From contig NC_088201.1 in the NCBI RefSeq assembly GCF_037126465.1, positions 128,960,665 to 129,024,664 of the forward strand: DNA of 64,000 nt. The letters run 5' to 3'. Each line of letters starts with the position of its first letter. Positions within the stretch are counted from its first letter, which is position 1. This DNA comes from Ornithodoros turicata. Its lineage: Eukaryota; Arthropoda; Arachnida; Ixodida; Argasidae. The position numbers and the translations under genes were made by a program. Below are positions 43,343 through 54,123 of the stretch, piece after piece. The notes under the pieces were generated by a model, which saw only the letters and a list, made by a program, of their open reading frames with translations, was not told the DNA's origin and did no database searches.

Positions 43343-44667
43343 TTAGAACCTTGAGCCGAAGGCAAACATGTTTGAGATGGCCCGTTCTAGTTCCAGGATC
43401 GATTGTGCCTTGGCAATGGCCGCAGATTCGGGGCAGGCTGCGACAATGGCTTTCAGCGCCGCAAAGAGCAACTGGATTCCCACTGCAGCTGCGTCGACGC
43501 CTCGTGTCCGGTCCAAAGGTGGTCGACGGGTACGGGCTGATGCAGAGGGACCGATTGGGGCAGCAGCGCTTGCGTCGGGTGGCGCGTCCGACACGCGGTC
43601 GGCCTGGGTCGGTCAAGGGGGAAGGGGGGAAGTGAGAATCACCCCACGACACTGGCTGGTCATCTTTGGGGCAGGTGTAGGGGGGAGACCAGCTTCAGCG
43701 ATCTTCGCAAGCCGCTTGCGGCTACTTCTCCTCTTGCGCTCGGTCTTGCGGACCCTTTCCTTTGCCTCTTTGTATAGTTGCTGTTCGAGCGCGAGCGCAC
43801 TCGTGCGATGCGCATTTGCTCTCTGAATCTGGGACAGTGCTTCGACGTAGCCGGGAGGTTACCCCTGCAGTTAATGTAGGTGAGGTCACTCGCCGGGCAC
43901 GCTGAGCCTACATGGGACTTTCCACAGTTCGGGCAGGCCATCTCCCGGGTGCAGCATGCTGCGACGTGCCCATGCCTGAGGCATTTCTCACACTGTGGTA
44001 CGCGCGGAAGGTAGCCTCGGACCGACATGGTCAGAAGGTGGAAGCTTACGTACAACGGGGGTTTCGGACCGAGGAAGGTCAACCTAGCAGCCCCAGCATC
44101 TTTCCGTATCCTCCTCGCCGCGAGGAGCGGGGGGTCGGACACCATAGCTTCTGTGATTTGCTGATCCAACAGGGACGTGTCAATTCCAAGGATGACACCA
44201 TAGCTAGAGTTCGACGGGCGACGCTCGTAGGCACGGACTGGAACGTTGCAGACCCTGTCAAGTCGCAGGGGAGACGCTTTCGCAAATGCGGTAGCCACGT
44301 CGACTGCAATAATATTATTTGCGTAGTTGGGCCGGATTTCCTTTATCCTGCCTGGGGGTTCAGACGTCAGGAACTGAGAGAGCTTCAGGTGGTTAATCTT
44401 AGCGGGGTTCGAAGATCTGTCCAGGCGCTTGAGGAGCACAGTGCAGCCCTCCAGGGGTCTCACTCGCGCACCGCCGCGCAGATTGACCTCTCGGGCCCGC
44501 TTCACGACGTCCTGGAAAGGTCGTTCATCGTCGGAGGACGTTCGCGTTGAGTGGCTCGTTGACCTTTTACGAGAGATGACGGTGCCACGGCTCGCAGACG
44601 AGTCCGTGTCGCAGCCACTAGCCGTTTCCGTTGAGGACCCGCTGAGGGGGTCGTCTGCCCCCTCCAT
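43343..44667 (-). pseudogene. LINE ORF1, zinc-knuckle RNA-binding protein
   Basis: The best start is the ATG at 44667-44665 (MEGADDPLSGSSTE); the frame is open further upstream but that part matches leader sequence. The centre reads an RRM-like part (PPLYVSFHLLTMSVRGYLPR) and then CEKCLRHGHVAACC (C-x2-C-x4-H-x4-C), CPNCGKSHVGSAC (C-x2-C-x3-H-x4-C) and a third knuckle that has lost its first cysteine (YINCRGNLPATSKHC). The frame stops at 43660; the expected C-terminal helix (AALKAIVAACPESAAIAKA) continues in another frame to 43343, so there is one frameshift between. ORF1 proteins coat the element RNA. Confidence 0.8.
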
Positions 44668-44870
44668 GGCCAGGAGGGCACTGGTGGGCCTCCCAGCAAG
44701 GTGATGCGAGGAGTCTGTGGATCCCAGACAAGGGGTTTCCCAAGGAAGACGAGAGATAAGAAAAATACAGGGTAAAGCTGAGAACAACCAAGGCCAGCGG
44801 AGCAGAAGAATTGTGCGCGCGCGCACAACAGAACTTCGTCGTTGCTCCAAGATCACAAAGGCTTGCATAT

Positions 44871-45431
44871 CATGGACTCGATTTTTCTCCGTTTGTTTAT
44901 AATCAGTGAATCAATCCAATTGATTATACATGCGCTTCCACACTGTATTGAACCAAATTTTCTTCAAAACACAACCCGTTATCCGAAAAGCAACGCAAAA
45001 CGCATAATGGAGCACTAAAACCGAAACCCTGTCATGCTGCACTATTTTGTTTTTAGAGAAGCCTTCTAGAGCGCTATCGAACATGTTGATAAGCATCTAC
45101 GTGTAACGTTTATCAATGCCTGAGGAGTGCTGTAGATCGAAATAGGACACCGTCGCGGGGGACAATCTTATGTCCGCTTGCACTCTACGTCCTGTTTTCC
45201 AGCACTACAGCGAACCAGTCGAGCAGTTTCACCCGTTCACAAGCCGACGCCGCTGTAGAAGGGATTGTCTTCCTCTACATGAGCCCCGACCAGCGATGAT
45301 GGAAATTCCCAGCGGGCAGATGTGCGTAGCGAACCGTTTTGACGGTGCCGGTAGAACTGACCAGGTAGCGCAGTAGTGCGTGGCAGCAGGGGCACATTGT
45401 CCCCAGCCTCGGTGGCCACCACAGTACTCCC
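44871..45431. other. No recognisable gene
   Basis: Upstream flank of the LINE; no motif or repeat with definable ends. Confidence 0.4.
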
Positions 45432-45586
45432 CTTGAGGGTTTTTAGCTGTTTTGAGGTATGTAGTCGAAGTGTAAGGCATTGACGTCCTTTGTACTCTTT
45501 TACCCCTGCAGGCAGAATGGCCGGTGATAGAAATATAGAAAGATGAAGTGCAGTGGTAGAGTGGTACTGTTACCAACCGCGCTGTG
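45432..45586 (+). repeat. Dispersed repeat family R2, left copy
   Basis: Starts CTTGAGGGTTTTTAGCTG and ends CCAACCGCGCTGTG. It aligns along its whole length with the minus strand of 48523-48366, with blocks CGAAGTGTAAGGCATT, GGCAGAATG and GTGCAGTGGTAGAG shared. The two copies face each other 2.8 kb apart. Confidence 0.7.
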
Positions 45587-45772
45587 TGCAACAGTAGGTA
45601 ATATATTTTGATGCGTATTGGCATGCTGTTATAGTCGCGTCTTTTGAAATGGTATTTCGTGCAGGTTGTACTCGTACGGTTTCAAGCGGTTGGACGCGCC
45701 CCCGACATGCGGAGCGGCAAGAGAGCCACCCTAGCGGCGCTTAGGAGAAACAAACGAAAGTAGTGTTTCGAC
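45587..45772. other. Spacer
   Basis: Short unassigned spacer between repeat R2 and the foldback element. Confidence 0.4.
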
Positions 45773-46202
45773 TGTCCCACTTGTGCTGCGGGGTGTCCGC
45801 CTTGCCTCGGGCTGTTGACTCACCCTACTGTGGACTCACTCACTCAGCTGTGGTTGTAATCGCAACGTTTGTTTGGGTTTGCGGCGATTACGTAAACTGT
45901 ATTCTCGCCGATATCACACGGATGCAATGCCGTCATCTTAATCATACACGCGAAGGTGGATACGTTCACTGAGTGGGGCATTTTCGGCATTGTAGTAAAA
46001 CGAATGAGGGTGCACTCGACAAACGCGACCGCATTGGCTTGTGTAGCGGAAATAACGACATCGCATCCGTGCGATATCGGCCAGCATACACCTTTGCATT
46101 TTCGCCGCAATCCCTAACAATGTTGCGATGATAACCACTCCTGAAGGTGATGCTGAGTCAACAGCTCGTAGCAAGGCGGATATCCGCGGGACAAGTGGGA
46201 CA
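45773..46202. mobile_element. 430-bp foldback MITE, TGTCCCACTTGT ends
   Basis: Both ends read TGTCCCACTTGT inward. The arms pair for about 190 bases with blocks TCCGCCTTGC, GCTGTTGACTCA, CGCCGATATC-CACGGATGC and GGTG/CACC near the middle. Arm identity is about 75-80 percent by eye. No coding capacity and no clear duplication at the flanks. Confidence 0.75.
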
Positions 46203-46344
46203 CTCAAAACACTCTTTCCATTTACTCCTCCTAACCGCCGCTAGGGTGTCTCTCTACCCGCACAGCAGGTCGGAGGCGCGTTCAAGTTCACTCTGCTTCA
46301 CTCTGAAATACAAAAGACGCTGCTATAAGCCTAGCGGGACGTCC

Positions 46345-47290
46345 TCACTCCTGAGGACCCTCATGAAGACGCCTCACCCTCACGTCGTGAGGTGAGGTGA
46401 ACGATGAGGTGTGGGTGAGTGAGGCTAGACCACTCTGAACGTTCCTCATGAGGACAGCCGTGAGGCATTGTCCCTCATGAGGCCCACCGTGAGGGCCCTC
46501 ATGACGTCACTCGTCGTGAGGCCATCAATACGTGAAGGTACAACGTATTTTGTGAGGAGACTCACGGATGAGGCCATGAGGCCTTTCGTGAGGGACCTCA
46601 CGGATGAGGTGACGGGTTCGTGTTCCTCTTTCTTGATGCGAAACACTAACATTAAACCTCACTGTGACAGCAACTGTTACGAAATTTATCCAACCATAGC
46701 ACGAAACCCTATAAACAGTTTAATGCCGCGCAGTATAATTAGTACCAACTACCGACACAGTAGTTCAACGCCGACGTGTCACGTGAACATGACGGAAAGT
46801 TCTTTTGAGGCTCATGTGCCTCCTAGTGGCTTGAAGACACGTCAGGCCATGAGGGTATTCACGTGGCGAGAGCTCGTGAGCATGAGCGGTCGTGAGACCA
46901 TGAGGGTCCTCATGAGAAGAAGGTACGCGAGGCCATGAGGGTCCTCATGGGGTGAGGGCACGTGAGGCCATGTGGGTCCTCATTAGGCGAAAGTACGTGA
47001 GGCGCCGTGAGGACATGAGGGCCCTCATGAGTTGAGGACACGTAAGGATGAGGCCCGTCATGAGGTGAAGATACGTGAGGTCATAACTGTTGTGACTAGC
47101 CTCATAATGTGAAGGCATTGAGGATGAGGATGGTTAGGCCTCTCGGGATCCCAATGCCCTGAGGTGAGGTTTTTGAGGGCAAAATATAAAATAGAATGTG
47201 AGGGTGAGGGCAACTGAGGTTTAGTTACTGGTGACGGTGAGTGAGGCCAATAAAGTCTGTGCTTCGTGAGGTGAGGATGAGTGAGGTCGC
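46345..47290. repeat. GAGG-rich quasi-palindromic satellite (CTCATGAGG type)
   Basis: Nearly a kilobase is built from GTGAGG, CCATGAGGG and CCTCATGAG words. The best ordered part, 46890-47030, has the 14-base palindrome-like core ATGAGGGTCCTCAT at 46900, 46935, 46970 and 47014 (last two with changes), so a period near 35. Each core can fold on itself. A unique insert at about 46625-46845 interrupts the array. Translations across it are meaningless. Confidence 0.85.
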
Positions 47291-47883
47291 AGGAAAATGC
47301 CCACCTATGGCTATAAGACGCTGCATGTCAGTAAGCATCAAAAATATATTACCTACCACGAGCTACTCTATAAGAACACGACCTTGAATGACACTTGCGC
47401 CTTTCTCCAGCGCCGGTTAAAATGTTTCTCTTACTGGCCGCAGCAAGGTCGCGGCGCCACAAGTAACTCCCACAGCAGACGCCGCTCCACGTGTTGATAC
47501 GGTACTTTTCGTTCCTGACTTGGGTGCCTGTTTCTACCGTGTGAATTTCTGGTTTGTCGCACGTCGTCCACTGAGTGGTTTGTGATGGTGTAGTACGCCG
47601 TCCCACGCTGCAAGTCGAAGCAAGGAGTGTCGGACCCGAGTATTTCGTACCGCGAAAGGTCCTGAAGGTGTCGAGTGTATGCGCAACGTGATTGTAATGA
47701 AAAAGCAAAGTAGATGTGGTGAGATTTCTGCAAAATAGTCAGCAGACAAAATTAAATGGAATAAAAAGAAGTGTCTGTGCAGTTATGTGTGCTGTGTTCT
47801 TTGTAAAACTTTGAATTAAAACCAACTAAAACTTCATGTTGTCCAGTAGTGGCAATGAGATGACAGCTAACATACTCATTCGC
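47291..47883. other. No firm gene
   Basis: On the minus strand an acceptor-like TGACTATTTTGCAG precedes an open stretch at about 47725-47430. I could not relate any frame of it to a known family. Confidence 0.3.
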
Positions 47884-47913
47884 TCATCTCGAGTTCAATT
47901 GAACTCGAGATGA
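47884..47913. other. Perfect 30-bp palindrome
   Basis: The half-site TCATCTCGAGTTCAA is followed at once by its inverse TTGAACTCGAGATGA with no spacer and no mismatch. It includes an XhoI-type CTCGAG on each side. No flanking repeat was recognised. Confidence 0.9.
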
Positions 47914-48365
47914 ACTTGAACTTCGTATTATCATCGGTTGAAGCACAGTGTGAAGCGATGAATGTTTTACCAAGGATCCAATTATATTCGTCAAATGGGG
48001 CCCCCGGGATACCACACATCCTGTACAAGCACTGTACCAAGCAAGGCGGCTCTATGCGCGACAATTCATGTATTTTGCGTAAAGTAGAGCTAACTTGCCT
48101 TAAGCATGCACATTACACGTCTTTCGCATCAGGATACACGAAAAGAACGTGTAGACATACGCACAAAACAATGCTAATAAACATTGCCGATATTACAGCA
48201 GCCGTCTCCCGTTCGCTCGTGGGGTGCGCACGTGGCGCCCCTAGCGAGCATGTTGAGCGCGAAACCGCTTTCCCCCGCTTCGGGCCGCGGACAGCGGACA
48301 CATAGGGGGATCGGCGAGTGTCATGGTCGTGTTTCTATAGAGTAGGTCGTGTTACTTACCGCTCG

Positions 48366-48523
48366 ACACGGTGCGGTTGGTAAGAGTACCCCTCTACCAC
48401 TGCACTTAATTCATCTTTCTAATTTCCATCAGCACTCATTCTGCCTACAGAGGTAAAAGCGTACAAAGAACAGGAATGCCTTACACTTCGTCTACGTACC
48501 TTAAAACGGCTAAGACCCTCAAG
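48366..48523 (-). repeat. Dispersed repeat family R2, right copy
   Basis: Minus-strand copy matching 45432-45586. Here the family may extend further (to about 48180), because GTCGAGCGGTAAGTAACACG and GCGGGGGAAAGCGGTTTCG follow and look like the same unit, but the left copy does not cover that part. Confidence 0.65.
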
Positions 48524-48705
48524 ATGAAGCATGTCTGACACAATGTCGGTAACCCAGAAAACAAGTAAAAAATGCAATACAACGTGCTCACTACACGAAT
48601 ATACTGTCCGATTGTATAAATTTGTGGTGAAGCAGTTGGATGGATATGTCGTAGTGCAACTGCCAAAGTGTCACAAGCAATCTGAAAATGTGCAGGAAAG
48701 ATATA

Positions 48706-49610
48706 CAGGGTGTTTAAAAAAAAACGTGTTATTCGGACTTGATACAAAATCGGGGTGACGGAAAAACACGGGGTAAACGGCATTTGTGTGGCAACTAAAT
48801 TTACCACCTTGCAAAAATATTTTCATTTGATTTTAATTAAAAAATTGAATTTCTTTATTTGAACTTCAAAATTTCCGAAGTCAATCTAACGTTTTCTTTG
48901 TTACGGAATTAGGGAGCCCGTAGCGAACTTAGTCATATCCACCAAGAAATCCGCTCGGTATTGCCAAAGGAACTGCCCAAAAAAAGTCCCGAAATTGAGG
49001 CTTCAGAGTTTCGGGTATTCAACGGTGCACCAAATCAGACACAAAGATGTGCGGAGAGCAGGACCTCATGAAAGATAGCAAGTCGAAAAAGAGAGGGCGG
49101 GAAAAAAGAGGCGGAATCGTTTTTGTTTGCCGCTTATCAACGTATGGTGGAATGTCACCCGCCTTGTTATCGGCGCGTCTTGTGCTGCACGCCGGTCCGG
49201 CGATAAATTGTTCTAGTTTCATGGGGGCAGGAGCATGCCCTACTCTCCACGCATCTTTGCGATTGATTTAGTGCGCCGTTGAATACCAGAAACTCTGAAG
49301 CCTCAATTTCGGGACTTTTTTTTGGGGGGGGGGGCAGTTCCATTTGCAATATCGAGCGGATTTCTGGGTGGATCTGACTAAGTTCGGTACGGGCTCTCTA
49401 ATTCCGTAAAAAAAAAAAAAAAATACTAGGTTGAGTTGGAAAATTTGGAAGTTCAACTTTTAAAAATTCAATTTCTTTTAATTAAAATCAAATCAAAATA
49501 TTTTTGCAAGGTGGCAAATTCAGTTGCCACACAAATCCCGTTTACACCGTATTTTTCCGTCGCCCCGTTTTTTTATCAAGTCCCAATGAAGCGTTTTTCG
49601 AAACACCCTG
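48706..49610. mobile_element. 905-bp palindromic DNA element, CAGGGTGTTT ends
   Basis: Left end CAGGGTGTTTAAAAAAAAAC, inverted right end CAGGGTGTTTCGAAAAACGC. TATA flanks both sides (48702-48705, 49611-49614), so a TA duplication is possible. Arms of about 360 bp share GGTAAACGGCATTTGTGTGG, CTTGCAAAAATATTTT, a CCCGAAATTGAGGCTTC block and GTATTCAACGG. The 190-base centre (49072-49262) is single copy. No transposase. Poly-G/A tracts at 49320-49335 and 49409-49424. Confidence 0.82.
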
Positions 49611-49852
49611 TATAATCCTTTATATCCTCAAACCTAATAGAAGCACATTGAAGCTAAGATGCTCCTGATTTCAAGTCGCATTTAATTTGCATTGCATCCA
49701 TTTGTCTACTGTAAACTTCCATATACTGGCCGCATATATAAATACAAAGTCAACAGTCAACATCATTGCTGCTGCTTACTGTGGCGCACTCTGTTTTAGT
49801 TCCAATATTAGTGGTGTGCACGGCCACGCGGAGTAGCCGTCGCGACCACATT

Positions 49853-50016
49853 GTTGGGGACCGCGGCGGCCGAGAACCATGGCGTCGAGAATCACGGTCG
49901 GCGCATGGGTCTGTGGAAGACGACTGATCAGACCAGGGAGATAGGCAGAACTGACTATTTTATTCCAGAGCGCGAGGGGAGACCGCGCTCAGTGTCGCGC
50001 GGATATGGCCGCTACA
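49853..50016 (-). repeat. 3' LTR of the CsRn1-type element
   Basis: Starts TGTAGCGGCCATATCCGCGC on the minus strand and ends near CCCCAACA, about 164 bases, with AATAAAATAG in the middle. The first 33 bases match the LTR head retained at the 5' end (52923-52891: TATAGCGCCCATATCCGCGC). The far border is less sure. Confidence 0.6.
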
Positions 50017-51073
50017 GGGCTCCCCCCCCCCCCCCAGAAACGACAAGGTCGCTCCAGGATACCCGTTTGCGCGGTTTGGGAGGTAGGTCTAGTTGACAGG
50101 TGGGGTAGGAGCCTGAAGCGGTGAGGAAGAGAGGCTGAGTGTCGGATTCGGTGAAGGCGGGTTTGAGCCGATCGATGGACACCGTTTCCCGACGACCACC
50201 GTGGTCGATGATAAAGTATTTGGGATGGCGTTCGATCACGTGGTGGGGACCAGAGTAGGGGGGTTGTAGAGACCGTCGGAGGGCGTCAGTCCGGAGGAAC
50301 ACTTGAGATGCTGATCGGGGGTGGGGTGAAACGAAGGTCCGATGGGTACTAGGAACTCGAGGGGCAGTTGGTCGAACTCGGGAGAAGTGGTCGCGAAGGC
50401 ATCCGACATAGTCCGTTGCTCTCAACTGAAGGTTATCAAGCGGCTGGGGGTCGAAGAACTGGCCTGGGAGGCGAAGGGAGGCCCCATAGACGAGGTCCGC
50501 TGGTGTGCATTTCAGATCTTCTTTCCAAGCACTGCGAATGCCCAGCAGTATCAGGGGAAGATATTCGCTCCATTTTGGGCTGTCGTCGTAGGACATTATG
50601 GCGGCTTGGAGGTGACGATGAAAACGTTCAACAATGCCGTTAGCGCACGGGTGATAGGCTGTGGTGCGACATCGGGTGGTATCAAGAAGCCGAGTCAGAG
50701 CAGAAAAGAGTCGTGATTCAAACTGATTTCCCCTGTCGGTGATTAACTGAGATGGAACTCCGAAACGGGAGACCCAAGTTGATATGAATGCTTGCGCGAC
50801 GGTCTCGGCTGTTGAATCGGGCATCGGGGCCGCCTCCGGTCATCGGGTGAAACGGTCGATGCACGTCAGAGGGTATCTGTTGTTATGAGACGGGGGCAGG
50901 GGACCGACGATGTCTATGTGGACATGGGCGAACCTTGCGTCAGGCAAAGGGAAGGTCGACACGGGAGACGCGGTGTGCCTGTGAACCTTTGCCCGCTGAC
51001 ATGCGAGGCAGGATCGCGTCCAGGTGCGGATGTCGGTGTTCATCGATGGCCAAACGTAATGGGCGGCTACCAA
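50012..51073 (-). pseudogene. CsRn1-type integrase
   Basis: The zinc region end CLACQRAKVHRHTASPV is followed by HVHIDIVGPLPPS (first D), LTCIDRFTR, a TGA at 50842-50840 in place of the usual tryptophan, then DRGNQFESRLFSALTRLL (second D), TTAYHPCANGIVERFHRHLQ (catalytic E), ADLVYGASLRLPGQFF and a C-terminal VSIDRLKPAF. The frame ends in a C-run at 50022-50035. The catalytic D-D-E set is intact. Confidence 0.85.
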
Positions 51074-51606
51074 ACGTTTTTGACTCCAGGATGAGAAAGG
51101 CCATGAAGCGATGAGAAGATGGACCGCCTGAACGGTTTTGGTACAAATGATCGGGGCGAACCAGTTGCCGTGTCACAAAAGATAGGCTGCTGGATACCGG
51201 AAAAGCGGATAGGCTGTAGGCGGAGGGACGAATTGCCGGATCGGATGTGCCTAAGATCTGGGTCCAGCTCTTGCTGCCTGGCAAGATCGCCGAGATTGAT
51301 GGGGGTGTCATGGAGGGAAGAGATCCTACTGAGCATCGGCGCGGACGTCGTCGGTTCCTTAAACGTGCTGGAATTCAGCGTTTAACTCAGCTAGGAAGGC
51401 GAGGTGTCTGATTTCGCGTGGGGAATAGCGAGAGCTTCCAGATTGAGACGCGTAGACCAGCGGCTTATGGTCTGTGAAAATGACGAATGACTTGTCTTCG
51501 AGGTAGTAGCGGAAATGTCTAACCGCTGTGAAAGCGGCGAGAAGTTCGCGACCAAAGGTGCTGTATTTCTCTTCCACAGGAGAGAGTTTCTTCGAGAAAA
51601 AGGCCA
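51067..51606 (-). pseudogene. CsRn1-type RNase H
   Basis: Starts within [20 protein letters not shown], then FVIFTDHKPLVYASQ, and RYSPREIRHLAFLAELNAEF, stop near 51359. In a shifted frame LSRISSLHDTPINLGDLARQ continues toward the integrase with SHPGVKNV. Its first residues are fused to NFTA of RT out of frame. Confidence 0.78.
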
Positions 51607-52219
51607 GCGGTGAAGTTGGAGATGTTAGGAAGAGGGTAACGGTCGGGAAGTGTTGCCAAGTTTAAGGCGCGATAGTCGCCGCATAGCCTCCAGTCGCCAG
51701 TTTTTTTCGGGACCATGTGAAGAGGTGACGACCAAGTGCTGGAAGACGGTCTGACGACACCAAGCGCGAGCATATGGTCGAATCCCTGTCGCGCAATGGC
51801 CAGCTTCTCGGGGCTCGGACGAGGTGCTTTGGCGAAGACCGGCGACCCCGCGTGACGATGTGGTGCACGACAGGGTGCTTGACGGGTTTGGTCCAGTCGC
51901 AGGGGGCAGTCAAGGATGGAAACTGGCGTAGGAGCTCCGCAGAGGCGGTGTCCTGGGGGCGGGGTTTAGTAAGACCTGCCGGTGGTATGCACGTTGAAAC
52001 GCCGTTCACAGAGAGGCCTGTCAGGTTGTCAAGCAACACACGCCTAGCAACATCGACCATAAGGTTATTGTGCGCTAGGAAATCGCTTCCTAAGATGCAG
52101 TGCGTAGTGTCTGCCACCAGAAAGACCCAATGGAAGACACAACGTAGCCCAAAATCTAGAGGCAAGGGTTGGCGATAGTACACTGCAATGCGGGAACCAT
52201 TTACTGCGGTCAAATACAT
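51607..52219 (-). pseudogene. CsRn1-type protease end, linker and N-terminal RT
   Basis: From 52219 the frame reads VADTTHCILGSDFLAHNNLM, the second protease motif, then a linker with [14 protein letters not shown] frameshift at about 51770 leads to [40 protein letters not shown] and [11 protein letters not shown], the first RT motifs. The catalytic YxDD core of RT is absent because of a deletion at 51593-51613. Confidence 0.78.
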
Positions 52220-52280
52220 GATAGGGGTACGTCGCCGATCTTGGCTAAATGCGGGGAGACCACTTCAGCGCAGAACTTCT

Positions 52281-52889
52281 TCACAGAACTACAGCGCCAG
52301 TATCGACAAGCAAATTCTGGCTTCCGGACGGATTTCTGAGATAGAAGAGGCGACCGTGCCGCGTTGACTGGGGTTTCCTGGTCGCCGTTAGGAGTCCCCG
52401 GTGAAGTTTCCCTGCCAGCGGCATGGTGATTCGCAACGTCGTGCCCTGCGGCCGAAACGACGGTGGTACCAGCAGACTGGTCGACGGTTGGATGACGATG
52501 GCGGTGTTGGAGAGCGTACTATCCTGCGGGACTGCCAGCACGGCCAGGAGAGTGGCTGTTGCGGCGCGTGGGCCTGTTGAAGGCGTCGGCGAGCCGCTTT
52601 ATTTCATCACGTAAAGCGATGAGTTCCGAGTTTTCCGAGGACGCCGCTGAAGAGCTGCAGATACCGCAGGCTTCGGGTGAGGATTGCGGATGGGTGCTCT
52701 TCACCGCAGAGAGAGTGTGCGCAGAAGCTTGCCCGGATGCAATTTCCGTTACCTTGTCGGCGCGTGCTGCGAGGGACGGAAGGTCGCTGTCGTCCGAAGC
52801 GGGTAAGACCAGCTGGACGGACGGAGGCAGTCGAGAAAGAAAAAGCTCGCGAAGGAGCTTGGAAGCAGGAGCGAAGGAGCTCGCAAAGG
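52281..52889 (-). pseudogene. CsRn1-type gag C-terminal part and protease start
   Basis: Gag reads KLLRELFLSRLPPSVQLVLP, SLAARADKVTEIASG and ALRDEIKRLADAFNR, and stops at 52519. The region between the LTR head and KLLREL is missing. The following frame overlaps and contains RPQGTTLRITMPLA, FYLRNPSGSQNLLVDTGAVV, with the protease DTGA site, and stops at 52281. Confidence 0.72.
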
Positions 52890-52923
52890 AGCCGCTTAGT
52901 GTCGCGCGGATATGGGCGCTATA

Positions 52924-54123
52924 GGTCAAAAGCCGCCAAAAACCACGTCTGCAGCGTCGAGGTCTGTGTATTCTTGTCCGCGATCGTATGTGTTAGTACC
53001 GTGTGGTAATGGACAATCCCAGGATTTCGCCGAATAGAAAGATACCTCGTGCGGGGGCCCAAGAACTGATATTATTATGACATCCATTATTATGACATTA
53101 TGACATTATGAGAAAAATCGTGACGACCAATGAAGGTCTTCAAGACCTTCAAGATCTAAGCACGACCCGCCGAAACCACACTCGGTACGCCCATGGCCCA
53201 TGGTATGGATACACGGGTTTGAACGTTTTGAAAGCCGGGCGACGGCGAATCTGCTGTGGTACGGTCAAGTTTTCGAAGAGCCCGTGAAAAATTTACAAGT
53301 TAGCTATGTGTTGCAGTAGCTTGAAACTTTGAAAAGGTGCGTCGACGGAAGACGGAGGCGCGTTAGGAACCACTGCTCTTATAATGAATGGCCACGTCTG
53401 TACAGGGACGCTGGCACTTCAATGCCGTCTGGAAGGTATGTTCGTTTACTTAATAACTTTAAGAACAACGTTGTTGCTGCGTATGCTGGATCATAATTCT
53501 TGTTGAGAGGAAAGACTGGTGTTAACCTTTATTTTCTCTGTCATTCATCATGCCGTTGCATGATCGCTGCCAGTGTACTTAGGTCAAACATGCACGGTCA
53601 CCTGTGTGACACAAACGAGATCAAAATTGAACCTGGTGATAATAAAATGAAGATTTGCCGTTCTCTGTGCCGCTACCGTGTCTAAATTAGACGCGTGCTG
53701 CGACAGAACTTCGACAGTAGACCGGCGTCGGCGTCATGTCAATTGTTACCACTGGCGGCGGAAACGTCAGCGGTGCGTACACAAGCCAAAAACAGCACAA
53801 AACTGCAACCTACCGTGGTCGGCAACAACAAAAAGAAATTCGACTTCACAAGAAAGCTGTGCGTTATCGCGTCCGAAAACAGATATGAGGAGGCCCTTGG
53901 GTGCGCTGGTTTCGAAACGGCAGCGGCGTCGGCGTACCGAAAAGTACCGGCGACAACGGCTAAGCGAGACAGCGCACACGTGTACTTTAAATACGTACCA
54001 CGCCGTCGACGCCTTCGCGAAGGTCAAATTGAGCTGCGCGCTGCCGCCGGCATAAAAGTGTCTCGGGCCACACCATTGTCTAATAGATGTCGAGTGACAT
54101 GATGAAGTGATTTCAATTGTTAC
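52924..54123. other. No firm gene
   Basis: A short ATTATGAC repeat is at about 53080-53111. From 53695 to 54102 the plus strand is open for 135 codons, but the minus strand is open too and no motif is seen. Confidence 0.35.

Larger units (their letters stand above)
39495..44870 (-). mobile_element. I/Jockey-superfamily non-LTR retrotransposon, near full length, decayed
   Basis: On the minus strand: a short leader, ORF1 with zinc knuckles, ORF2 with AP endonuclease, RT, RNase H and a C-terminal CCHC motif, then a 3' UTR reading CAAGGAATAGCAAGTCGG and a tail near 39500. RNase H after RT places it in the I superfamily. ORF2 is broken by many frameshifts, one at a run of C at about 41562-41575. 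About 5.4 kb, the usual size of a complete element. Target duplications were not identified. Confidence 0.88.
49853..52923 (-). mobile_element. CsRn1-type Gypsy retrotransposon with internal deletions
   Basis: On the minus strand: about 33 bases of LTR start, the C-terminal part of gag, protease, the first part of RT, RNase H, integrase, then a short LTR. The integrase and gag style (RTTAYHPCANGIVERFHR; LLRELFLSRLPPSVQLVL) fits the CsRn1 clade. Two deletions are visible: LTR head fused to gag at about 52889, and RT fused to RNase H at about 51603. It also has nonsense and frameshift lesions, so it is dead. Confidence 0.85.

Noticed and set aside
46345..47290. CRISPR-like array
   Set aside because: Repeats are irregular and spacers are themselves made of the repeat words; eukaryotic satellite instead.
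47349..47749. Open minus-strand stretch after an acceptor, considered as a tick lipocalin exon
   Set aside because: No lipocalin signature and cysteine pattern; frames conflict.
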